DNA of 14,564 nt from SLFT01 sp964493075 (lineage in GTDB: Bacteria; Hydrogenedentota; Hydrogenedentia; Hydrogenedentales; CAITNO01): positions 1 to 14,564 of the forward strand of contig CAZBNU010000092.1 in the NCBI GenBank assembly GCA_964493075.1, in the 5' to 3' direction. The translations under genes were made by a program, and so were the position numbers. Of the stretch, positions 1 to 8,402 are shown piece after piece. Position 1 is the stretch's first letter, and each line of letters opens with the position of its first letter. The notes beneath the pieces are model-generated. The model saw nothing but the letters and a program-made list of their open reading frames with translations. It was not told where the DNA came from and ran no database searches.

Positions 1-33
1 TGTATTAACCTCAACTTTAGGAGAGATTCTAGC

Positions 34-1365
<1,332 letters not shown>

Positions 1366-1391
1366 TTGCGTTGTTCCTGATTTGACATAGT

Positions 1392-1440
1392 ATGGCGTTC
1401 ACTGAAAAACCTTTGAGTTGACAGTGGACGCCATTTCCTT
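1392..1440 (+). terminator. Stem-loop after the oxidoreductase gene, probable terminator
   Basis: Arms at 1392-1404 (ATGGCGTTCACTG) and 1422-1434 (CAGTGGACGCCAT) pair over 13 bp with one G-T wobble and a 17-base loop. The downstream tract TTCCTT is only moderately T-rich, so termination may be partial. It lies 27 bases after the stop codon, where a terminator is expected. Confidence 0.55.
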
Positions 1441-1492
1441 ATGTGGGCGCACAGGGTGTAACACCTTCGACTCAAATCGCAACCCTTGGAGT

Positions 1493-1521
1493 TGCATGTT
1501 TCCGGCGGGGTGTAGTAGACT
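1493..1521 (+). promoter_or_regulatory. Candidate sigma70-type promoter for ppdK
   Basis: TTGCAT (1493-1498) and TAGACT (1516-1521) are separated by 17 bases, about 145 bases upstream of the ppdK start. This is a match by eye only. The implied 5' untranslated region is long and contains a second stem-loop. The rest of the 1366-1664 spacer holds no convincing gene. Confidence 0.35.
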
Positions 1522-1582
1522 ATGGCGTATTCAGGATACATAGTTGTTGTGTATCTGTGTACGTGTAACCATCTCCCATTTC

Positions 1583-1614
1583 CTCCTGTTAAAACAAGAT
1601 TAAATCTACAGGAG
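1583..1614 (+). promoter_or_regulatory. Stem-loop in the ppdK leader
   Basis: CTCCTGT (1583-1589) and ACAGGAG (1608-1614) form a perfect 7-bp stem around an 18-base A/T-rich loop, about 50 bases before the ppdK start. The 3' arm contains an AGGAG sequence that would be hidden when folded. It does not serve the likely ppdK start at 1665, so function is uncertain and chance is possible. Confidence 0.25.
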
Positions 1615-1664
1615 TGTTGTGGTGGGGAGTTTCTTTTCAATCAACCAATGGAGAGTGTATTTTT

Positions 1665-4433
1665 ATGGCGAAGAAGAGTGTTTATTTCTTTGGTGGCGGC
1701 AAGGCTGACGGCAAAGCAAACATGAAGAATCTGCTTGGCGGCAAGGGCGCGAACCTTGCTGAAATGGCGAGCCTCGGCATTCCGGTACCGGCGGGATTCA
1801 CCATCACCACCGAAATGTGTACCGAGTATTATGCGAACAAAGGCAACCTGCCCAAGTACGTGTACGACGAAGCCAAGAAGGCCATGGCCAAAGTCGAAAA
1901 GGTCATGAAGAAGAAGTTTGGTGACGTGAAAAACCCGTTGCTCCTCTCCGTGCGTTCCGGTGCACGCATGTCCATGCCGGGCATGATGGACACCGTTTTG
2001 AATGTGGGCCTTTGCACCAAAACCATCCCCGGTCTGATTGAAAAAAGTGGCGATGCCCGTTTTGCTTATGACTCCTATCGTCGCCTCATCATGATGTATG
2101 CCGACGTAGTTATGGAAAAGGCCGCCGGTATTGAACCTGCCGATGGCGAAAGCGTGCGCCTGCGCCTTGAACACGCCATGGAAGCCATGAAAAAGGCCAA
2201 GGGCGTTGAACTGGACACAGATCTTGATGCTGACGACCTGAAGAAACTTTGCGAAGAGTTCAAGAAGATTGTCAAGAAGACCCTGGGTAAAGAATTCCCG
2301 GACGATCCTGATGAGCAACTTTGGGGTGGTGTCAAGGCTGTATTCCAATCCTGGAACGGCAAACGCGCCATTTCTTATCGCCGCATTGAAGGCATCCCCG
2401 GTGAATGGGGTACCGCCGTAAACGTGCAGGCGATGGTATTCGGCAACTTGGGCGAAGCGTCCGCCACCGGTGTTGCGTTCACGCGCGACCCCGCAACCGG
2501 TCAGAACGTCTTCTATGGTGAATGGCTTGTGAATGCCCAGGGTGAAGACGTGGTTGCCGGTATCCGCACCCCGTCCCCCATCAACGAACAGACCAAGAAT
2601 GACAGTAACGACCACCTCAAGTCCCTTGAGAAGGAATGGCCGAAACTTTACAAGCAGTTGTATAACATCCGCTGCAAACTTGAAAAGCATTACACCGACA
2701 TGCAGGACATCGAGTTCACCATTGAAAACGGCGAACTGTTCATGTTGCAGACTCGTACTGGCAAACGCACCGGTACAGCCGCTGTACGCATGGCTGTTGA
2801 AATGGCCGAGTCAAAACTCATCAACAAAGAAACGGCTATCATGCGCGTGAAGCCGGAACAGTTGGATGAGTTGCTGCACCCGATGATTGATCCTGTTACA
2901 GAAAAGGCTGCCGCAGTGGTGGCAAAGGGTCTCCCTGCGGGACCTGGTGGCGGCGTAGGCCAGGTGGTGTTCTCTTCGGAGACCGCCAAGGAATGGGCCG
3001 ATAAGGGCAAGAAGGTTGTGCTGGTACGCAACGAAACTTCGCCCGAAGACGTGGAAGGCATGCGCTCCGCGGTGGCCATCCTCACGGCAATGGGCGGCAT
3101 GACCTCTCACGCGGCACTGGTTGCGCGCGGTTGGGGCAAGTGCTGTATCGTCGGCGCTGGTGCAGTGCGCATTGACGCCAAAGCCAAGAAGTTTGTTTCT
3201 GAAGGCCAGACCTTCAAAGAAGGCGACTGGATCAGCCTGAACGGCACCACCGGTAAAGTCTATGCCGGTCAGTTGCCCGTACTTCCCGCGCAGCCGGAAA
3301 AGAACAAGTGGTATGCGAAGCTGATGAAGTGGGCGGATGCCACCCGTCAGATCAACGTGCGCACCAACGCTGAAAGCCCGGAAGATGCAGCGCAGGCAGT
3401 CAAGTTCGGCGCGGAAGGCATCGGCCTTGCCCGCACGGAGCACATGTTCTTTGAAGCGGAACGCATCATCTTCGTGCGCGAAATGATCGTCGCCAGCACT
3501 CCTGAAGACCGCCGCAAAGCCGTCATGAAACTGTTGGCCTTCCAGAAGAAGGACTTCATCGGTATTTTCAAGGCGATGGCTGGCAAGCCGGTTACGGTGC
3601 GTCTGCTCGACCCGCCGCTGCATGAGTTTGTGGGCAGTCTGCTTGAGGACCGCAAGGAGCTGGAAGCGCTTGCCAAGCATTGCGGCCTGAAACCGGCAGT
3701 GATCGAAGACCGCATCAAGGGTCTCCATGAATTCAATCCCATGCTCGGACATCGTGGCTGCCGTCTCGGCATCGCCTATCCAGAGATCACGGAAATGCAG
3801 GTGCGCGCGATTATCGGCGCTGCGTGCGAGCTCACCAAGAAAAAGGTGAAGGTTCTGCCTGAAATCATGGTTCCTCTTGTTGGAACAAAAGCCGAGTTGG
3901 CGAATCAACGCGCCATCATTGACGACATCGCTGCCACAGTTCAGAAGGAAATGAAAGTCAAAGTCAACTACATGGTTGGCACCATGATTGAAATTCCCCG
4001 CGCTGCGCTTACGGCGAATGAAATCGCTGAAGTGGCCGAGTTCTTCAGCTTTGGCACCAACGACCTGACCCAGATGACCTTCGGTTATTCTCGTGATGAC
4101 GTTGGCTCGTTCCTGCCCATTTATCTGGACAAGAACATTCTGCCTTGCGATCCTTTTGAAGCGCTTGATCAGGGCGGTGTCGGTCAGCTTGTTGACATGG
4201 CGGTTCAAAAAGGCCGCAGCACCCGTCCAACTCTGAAGTGCGGTATCTGCGGCGAACACGGCGGCGAACCCTCCTCTGTGAAGTTCTGTCACCGTGTTGG
4301 TTTGAACTACGTCAGTTGCAGTCCGTTCCGTGTGCCGATTGCACGCTTTGCCGCCGCGCAGGCTGCTATTGAAACGCCGCGCAAAGCGGTGAAGGCCAAG
4401 GCAAAAGTTGCCAAAAAGAAAGCCCGAAAATAA
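1665..4433 (+). CDS. ppdK: Pyruvate, phosphate dikinase
   Basis: Cytoplasmic enzyme interconverting ATP + pyruvate + phosphate and AMP + PEP + PPi, used in gluconeogenesis or PPi-linked glycolysis. I place the start at ATG 1665, giving 922 residues: GGAGAG lies 9 bases upstream and the N-terminus MAKKSVYFFGGGKADG matches the family. An in-frame GTG at 1614 would add 17 non-conserved residues. The nucleotide-binding domain shows GGKGANLAEM, RSGARMSMPGMMDT and a GEASATGVAFTRDPATG stretch. The phosphohistidine domain has GGMTSHAALVARG with the swivelling His at residue 482. The PEP/pyruvate barrel has VRLLDPPLHEF, NPMLGHRGCRLG, GTNDLTQMTFGYSRDD and CGICGEHGGEP, the second Cys (862) being the predicted acid/base. 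All key residues are present. Oddity: after the family core the protein ends in a Lys/Ala-rich tail (about residues 905-922, 10 of 18 basic). An intrinsic terminator follows, so it is probably monocistronic. Confidence 0.97.
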   Translation: MAKKSVYFFGGGKADGKANMKNLLGGKGANLAEMASLGIPVPAGFTITTEMCTEYYANKGNLPKYVYDEAKKAMAKVEKVMKKKFGDVKNPLLLSVRSGARMSMPGMMDTVLNVGLCTKTIPGLIEKSGDARFAYDSYRRLIMMYADVVMEKAAGIEPADGESVRLRLEHAMEAMKKAKGVELDTDLDADDLKKLCEEFKKIVKKTLGKEFPDDPDEQLWGGVKAVFQSWNGKRAISYRRIEGIPGEWGTAVNVQAMVFGNLGEASATGVAFTRDPATGQNVFYGEWLVNAQGEDVVAGIRTPSPINEQTKNDSNDHLKSLEKEWPKLYKQLYNIRCKLEKHYTDMQDIEFTIENGELFMLQTRTGKRTGTAAVRMAVEMAESKLINKETAIMRVKPEQLDELLHPMIDPVTEKAAAVVAKGLPAGPGGGVGQVVFSSETAKEWADKGKKVVLVRNETSPEDVEGMRSAVAILTAMGGMTSHAALVARGWGKCCIVGAGAVRIDAKAKKFVSEGQTFKEGDWISLNGTTGKVYAGQLPVLPAQPEKNKWYAKLMKWADATRQINVRTNAESPEDAAQAVKFGAEGIGLARTEHMFFEAERIIFVREMIVASTPEDRRKAVMKLLAFQKKDFIGIFKAMAGKPVTVRLLDPPLHEFVGSLLEDRKELEALAKHCGLKPAVIEDRIKGLHEFNPMLGHRGCRLGIAYPEITEMQVRAIIGAACELTKKKVKVLPEIMVPLVGTKAELANQRAIIDDIAATVQKEMKVKVNYMVGTMIEIPRAALTANEIAEVAEFFSFGTNDLTQMTFGYSRDDVGSFLPIYLDKNILPCDPFEALDQGGVGQLVDMAVQKGRSTRPTLKCGICGEHGGEPSSVKFCHRVGLNYVSCSPFRVPIARFAAAQAAIETPRKAVKAKAKVAKKKARK

Positions 4434-4454
4434 TTTCTAATTGATACTTTTTTG

Positions 4455-4492
4455 CGCCCCCAATGCTGATGCTGCGGGGGCGTATTTATTTT
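4455..4492 (+). terminator. Intrinsic terminator of ppdK
   Basis: Seven-bp all-G/C stem, CGCCCCC at 4455-4461 with GGGGGCG at 4476-4482, and a 14-base loop, followed by TATTTATTTTA. It begins 21 bases after the ppdK stop. On the opposite strand the flank is A-rich, so it should act only on plus-strand transcripts. Confidence 0.85.
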
Positions 4493-4518
4493 ATGACGCA
4501 AAAAAAAGCGAAAAAAAT

Positions 4519-4547
4519 TTGATTCTAATGTTCACTGTTGATAAATT
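4519..4547 (+). promoter_or_regulatory. Candidate promoter for the symporter gene
   Basis: TTGATT (4519-4524), a 17-base spacer, then TAAATT (4542-4547) preceded by TGA, giving an extended -10 form TGATAAATT. It lies between the ppdK terminator and the symporter gene, exactly where a new transcription unit must begin. By-eye prediction. Confidence 0.45.
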
Positions 4548-4557
4548 TGGAGAGCAA

Positions 4558-4587
4558 ATGGAATCTACTACATTCAAAAGGAAGTGA
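4558..4587 (+). CDS. Nine-codon leader ORF upstream of the symporter
   Basis: ATG 4558 to TGA 4585-4587 encodes MESTTFKRK. It has its own GGAGAG at 4549-4554, though only 3 bases from the ATG, which is tight. Its last codons contain the AAGGA ribosome site of the symporter gene, and its stop is 2 bases before that gene's ATG. This arrangement could couple translation. No family is recognisable; it may be fortuitous. Confidence 0.3.
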   Translation: MESTTFKRK

Positions 4588-4589
4588 AA

Positions 4590-6173
4590 ATGAATACATT
4601 TACCGCCTTGGATTATGCTGTGCTTGTCCTGTATTTCGGCTCTATGGCAGCGTTGGGTCCCCTTTTTGCCAGTAAAGCGAAGACTACGGAAGGCTACTTT
4701 CTGGGGGATCGTTCCTTCCCCGGATGGCTCGTGGGTTTCTCTATGTTTGCAACGTCTATTAGTTCCATGACGTTCATGGCCTATCCAGGTGATGCCTACA
4801 AAACGGCATGGTATAGGATGACGCTTAATCTTTCGTTGCCTTTGGCAATTCTCTTTGCCACGTTCTTTTTTCTTCCTTTCTTCAGACGTGTTGGCACTGT
4901 TTCCGCTTATGAATACCTTGAAGAACGCTTTGGGAAGTGGACGCGTCTTTATGCGGCGTCGGCTTTCATCGTGGGACAGGCCATTCGCGTCAGTCTCATC
5001 CTCTTTCTTGTTTCCATACTCATAGAAAAGATAACCGGAATTGATGTATATATCTGTATCCTGCTTGGCGGCATCATTACTTCCTTCTATACGATTCTTG
5101 GTGGGATACGCGCTGTTTTGTGGACAGACTTTATTCAGGCATGTGTGCTGTGGATAGGCGGTATGATATCGCTTGTTGTCATTATTCAGGCCCTGCCCGG
5201 GGGATTGGGTCAGATTTTTTCAATGGCCTCGGAAGCAGGCAAGTTTGCCATGGCCGACCTCAATGCTGAGGGCGTGATGGAACCTGTGCAGTTCAGTCCT
5301 GACTTCACCAAGAAGACGGTTACCCTGCTTCTGTTAGTGGGTCTTGGAAACTGGCTTACCGAGTACAGTAGCAACCAGAACGTGATTCAGCGCTATGCCG
5401 CATCCAAAAGCGCCAACCAGGCGAAGATCGCCATGTGGACCTGCTGCATTTTCAGTCTGCCCACGTGGGCGTTGTTCATGTTTCTTGGCACAGCGCTGTG
5501 GGTGTTCTTTCAGGTCAATCCGACCCCCGAAGCACAGGCGATTCTTACGGGCGAAGGCGGCGCAAAAGCAGAGGACATTCTGCCCTATTTCGTGATCAAC
5601 TTCCTACCCAAAGGCATGTCTGGGTTGGTAATCGCTGGTGTTCTGGCGGCAGCCATGTCAAGTCTCTCTTCCAGCATCAACTCAGTGTCCGCCGTCAGCC
5701 TTGTGGATATCTACAAGCGGCATCTTGCGCCCGAAAAATCGGACGCCCACTATGTCGTTATTGCGAAACTTATTGGCGTAGGCCTTGCAGTGTTCATGAT
5801 TGGCGGCGCTATTCTGCTTCACAAAATGCAAAATACAACCCTTCAGGACAGTGCCACCATACTGACCGCGCTTACGGCTGGCGGTTTATTGGGAATCTAT
5901 CTTCTGGGTTTCTTTACCAAAATTGGCGATGATACCAGTATCCTTGCGGGCATCATCTGCACTCTTAGTTTCACCCTTTGGATGACCTTGACCAGCATGG
6001 GCTGGATTCCGGAGAGTATGCGTTCACCCATTCACAGTTATTACGCAGGAATCTTGGGCCATATACTCATGTTTGCCGTGGGTTTCGGTTTCGGGATGCT
6101 TATAAAAGCGAAGCAGGACCGTGATTTGGCGAATCTGACCGTGTGGACACAAGATCGTAAACCTGTGAAATGA
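4590..6173 (+). CDS. Sodium:solute symporter (SSS) family transporter
   Basis: Multi-pass inner-membrane Na+-coupled importer of 527 residues with roughly 13-14 hydrophobic helices, the usual SSS topology. Family signatures: GYFLGDRSFPGWLVGFSMFA near the N-terminus with FMAYPGDAY shortly after; SNQNVIQRYAASKSANQAK in the middle; and, from about residue 344, SGLVIAGVLAAAMSSLSSS followed by a SVSLVDIYKR-like stretch, which contains the conserved Ser-rich Na+-site helix. I choose ATG 4590 because AAGGA lies 7 bases upstream; the GTG at 4584 overlaps that ribosome site. The substrate cannot be fixed from sequence: members carry sugars, sialic acid, amino acids or carboxylates, and the SSS plus Gfo/Idh/MocA neighbourhood mildly favours a sugar or sugar acid. 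No clear terminator follows; the next gene converges after 16 bp. Confidence 0.92.
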   Translation: MNTFTALDYAVLVLYFGSMAALGPLFASKAKTTEGYFLGDRSFPGWLVGFSMFATSISSMTFMAYPGDAYKTAWYRMTLNLSLPLAILFATFFFLPFFRRVGTVSAYEYLEERFGKWTRLYAASAFIVGQAIRVSLILFLVSILIEKITGIDVYICILLGGIITSFYTILGGIRAVLWTDFIQACVLWIGGMISLVVIIQALPGGLGQIFSMASEAGKFAMADLNAEGVMEPVQFSPDFTKKTVTLLLLVGLGNWLTEYSSNQNVIQRYAASKSANQAKIAMWTCCIFSLPTWALFMFLGTALWVFFQVNPTPEAQAILTGEGGAKAEDILPYFVINFLPKGMSGLVIAGVLAAAMSSLSSSINSVSAVSLVDIYKRHLAPEKSDAHYVVIAKLIGVGLAVFMIGGAILLHKMQNTTLQDSATILTALTAGGLLGIYLLGFFTKIGDDTSILAGIICTLSFTLWMTLTSMGWIPESMRSPIHSYYAGILGHILMFAVGFGFGMLIKAKQDRDLANLTVWTQDRKPVK

Positions 6174-6189
6174 TATATTATCCCGTAGG

Positions 6190-8193
6190 CTATGCTGGAT
6201 TTACTTTTCCTGAGAGTTTCCCGAAATAATCGTAGGTCTCGTACTGTGCGCGATGTATGCCGCGTCGGTTAAGCACATATTTGTTGCATTGCAGGCGGTC
6301 GAGGCGGCGTGCTTTGCTGTTGTCCTTCACCTGAATTTGCACCAGATCAATAACCTGTTGGCGCAATTCGGGGTTAAGTATGGGGAATGCGGCTTCAACG
6401 CGCCAGTCTATATTGCGTTCCATGAGGTCGGCTGAACTCATGTACACCAGTGTATCATCGCCCTTTCCGAAAATGTAGATGCGTTGGTGTTCCAGGAAGC
6501 GGTCGAGGATGCTTACTGCTTTGATGTTCTTGTGTGGGGTAACGGCATAGGTGGTTCGGATGATGAGGTTGATGTGTACCCCTGCGTCCGCAGCTTCACG
6601 CAACCGGCGCATGATACCGTTGTCTGTAAGATGATTGGCCTTTATAAGGATGTGTCCGTTGTTCCCCTTTTTCTTTTCTTGCGCGATAAGTTTGTATAGC
6701 GTCTTCCGAGTATTGAAGGGTGATACCATGAGATGTTTGAATGCGGGTGGTGTCAGGGCGCGGTTGGCGGCAAAGTTCTCGAAATAGTCAAACAAGGTTG
6801 CCACGTCGCGGGTAATTTTTTTGTGACTGGTGAACAGCATGCTGTCTACGTAAAGGGCCGCTGTGCGTTCGTTCAGGTTGCCTGTTGACAGTCCCGCATA
6901 GAGATTGTTGTTTTTTTCAATCAGCATTAGTTTGGAATGTACCTTCATGGGCGGCAGCCCATATAACACGGTGGCGCCCACTTCGCGCAGCCGTTCACTG
7001 TTGCTGATATTACGCTGCTCATCAAAACGCGCCTGTAATTCGACTACGGCAACAACCCGTTTCCCGTTGTTGGCGGCATTTAGCAGGGCATTGACTACCT
7101 GCGAATTGCTTGCTACGCGATACATGGTCAGTTTGATGGTTTTCACTTCCGGGTCAATGGCGGCTTCGCGAAGCAGTCGGATTACGTGATCGAACGACTG
7201 GTATGGGTAGGTCAGCAATAAATCCTGCTGTTGCACAATATCCAGCATGGGCTTACGTTCGGCATCAAGAACTGGGTGGTCATGGGGTTCCATCACCTCA
7301 AAAAGCAGGTCAGGACGGTTGGCAGGGAAGTGCATCAAGTCCTTCATATTGTGATAGCGGCTTCCGCCTATGGTGGGGTCCGATTTTCCCAATTTGAGTT
7401 CTTTTTTTAAGACAAGTAAAAGTTCTGCGGGCATTTCGCTGTCATAGACGAAGCGGGTGGGTCGTCCTCCTTTGCGCTGGCGCAACACCTTCTCCATCTT
7501 GCGCACATATCCCTCGGAGAAGTCATTGTCAATGTCGAGTTCCGCGTCCCGGGAAATCTTAAACTCAAAGGCTTCAATAGAGTCATAAGTAAAAATGTAG
7601 AAGATATCATTCAGGGAATAGCGAATCACGTCGTCAATATACATGATGTGTCCGTTGGGGAGTTCCACAAAACGGGGCAACCCTGAGGGCAGTTCCAGCA
7701 AGGCATAGGGAAAGTCGCTGCCATACATGATTACGGCAAAGTACAGGGCGCCATCGGTGAGTTGCGGAAAAGGAAATCCCTTACGCAATACAATGGGCAC
7801 CAGGCTCGGCAATACGGTATCCCGGAAATAGTCGCGCACCCATGCTTTTATCGAAGCGTGAAGCTTTTCGAGATCATGCTCCGTTATGAGGCGTATGCCT
7901 TCTCGCGCCAGTTGGTCGATAATCTCGCTGTAGGCACTCTGAAAGCGATTATCCAGTTTGTGGGTGCGCCGGTTAATACTCTCCAGCACCTCTACCATGG
8001 CTTTTTTCCCCAGTTCGATGCGGCGTTGCACACTGGCGACACGCACCTTGAAAAACTCGTCCATGTTCGAGGAAAAAATACCCAGAAACTTTACCCGTTC
8101 CATCAGTGGATTTCGGATGTCTTCCGCTTCCTGCAATACCCTCTCATTAAAGGACAATGTTGATATTTCACGTATCTGCGGAATATTTTTCAT
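6190..8193 (-). CDS. ppk1: Polyphosphate kinase 1
   Basis: Makes and consumes long-chain inorganic polyphosphate using ATP/ADP, in the cytoplasm or at the membrane. The 667 residues are close to the usual length of about 690. The N-domain shows TLSFNERVLQEAED and FLGIFSSNMDEFFKVRVAS. The catalytic phospholipase-D-like domains carry LTMYRVASNSQVVNALL, VVAVVELQARFDEQRN and MKVHSKLMLIEK, where His419 matches the autophosphorylated His of the family. Further on are FLEHQRIYIFGKG with His569, matching the second conserved His, and MSSADLMERNIDWRVE. The ATG at 8193 is the first start after an in-frame TAA. An AAGGAGA site lies about 13 bases upstream, longer than usual spacing. It is divergent from the downstream surface-protein gene and convergent with the symporter gene. 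No hairpin terminator is apparent. Often linked to phosphate or stress control, but no Pho-box was recognised. Confidence 0.96.
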   Translation of the reverse strand: MKNIPQIREISTLSFNERVLQEAEDIRNPLMERVKFLGIFSSNMDEFFKVRVASVQRRIELGKKAMVEVLESINRRTHKLDNRFQSAYSEIIDQLAREGIRLITEHDLEKLHASIKAWVRDYFRDTVLPSLVPIVLRKGFPFPQLTDGALYFAVIMYGSDFPYALLELPSGLPRFVELPNGHIMYIDDVIRYSLNDIFYIFTYDSIEAFEFKISRDAELDIDNDFSEGYVRKMEKVLRQRKGGRPTRFVYDSEMPAELLLVLKKELKLGKSDPTIGGSRYHNMKDLMHFPANRPDLLFEVMEPHDHPVLDAERKPMLDIVQQQDLLLTYPYQSFDHVIRLLREAAIDPEVKTIKLTMYRVASNSQVVNALLNAANNGKRVVAVVELQARFDEQRNISNSERLREVGATVLYGLPPMKVHSKLMLIEKNNNLYAGLSTGNLNERTAALYVDSMLFTSHKKITRDVATLFDYFENFAANRALTPPAFKHLMVSPFNTRKTLYKLIAQEKKKGNNGHILIKANHLTDNGIMRRLREAADAGVHINLIIRTTYAVTPHKNIKAVSILDRFLEHQRIYIFGKGDDTLVYMSSADLMERNIDWRVEAAFPILNPELRQQVIDLVQIQVKDNSKARRLDRLQCNKYVLNRRGIHRAQYETYDYFGKLSGKVNPA

Positions 8194-8243
8194 ACAGGAA
8201 CTGTACTCTCCTTAGTCTGCAGCCTTTGCTGTAACGCTCATCA

Positions 8244-8272
8244 ACTATACAGTAGTAGACGGTGAACTCCAA
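8244..8272 (-). promoter_or_regulatory. Candidate ppk1 promoter
   Basis: Read on the minus strand: TTGGAG (8272-8267), 17 bases, TATAGT (8249-8244), about 50 bases before the ppk1 start. The -35 match is weak, the -10 match good. It lies in the 209-base divergent spacer at 8194-8402. Confidence 0.4.
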
Positions 8273-8280
8273 AAACAAGT

Positions 8281-8309
8281 TTCTGTTAGAGCGTGATTTC
8301 TGATAAAAT
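8281..8309 (+). promoter_or_regulatory. Candidate extended -10 promoter for the cohesin/dockerin gene
   Basis: TGATAAAAT at 8301-8309 matches an extended -10 element; TTCTGT 17 bases upstream of the hexamer is a poor -35. It lies about 94 bases before the likely start and resembles the element upstream of the symporter gene. By-eye prediction. Confidence 0.35.
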
Positions 8310-8402
8310 ACAGTAAGCACGCAATTGTTGCTTTTGTCAGGATGTAATTATTGTAGAGCGAATGTGTTTATTTCATGTCCAAGCGCGAGGGTGATAGGAA
8401 AT

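Noticed and set aside
1411..1494. Imperfect direct repeat CCTTTGAGTTG / CCCTTGGAGTTG in the spacer before ppdK
   Set aside because: Only two short, mismatched copies (1411-1420 and 1483-1494), the first lying in the hairpin loop. This is within what chance gives.
1614..1664. GTG start for ppdK 17 codons upstream
   Set aside because: The extra residues are not part of the PPDK family, while ATG 1665 has a well-placed GGAGAG and the conserved MAKK start.
2811..4292. 493-codon minus-strand ORF opposite ppdK
   Set aside because: It is a mirror of the codon pattern of a certain ppdK gene; its translation shows no family motif.
8325..8402. Upstream in-frame TTG start giving an N-terminus LLLLSGC that resembles a lipobox
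   Set aside because: It would give a signal peptide with no charged n-region and only a few hydrophobic residues. The ATG at 8403 has a ribosome site and a complete signal peptide.
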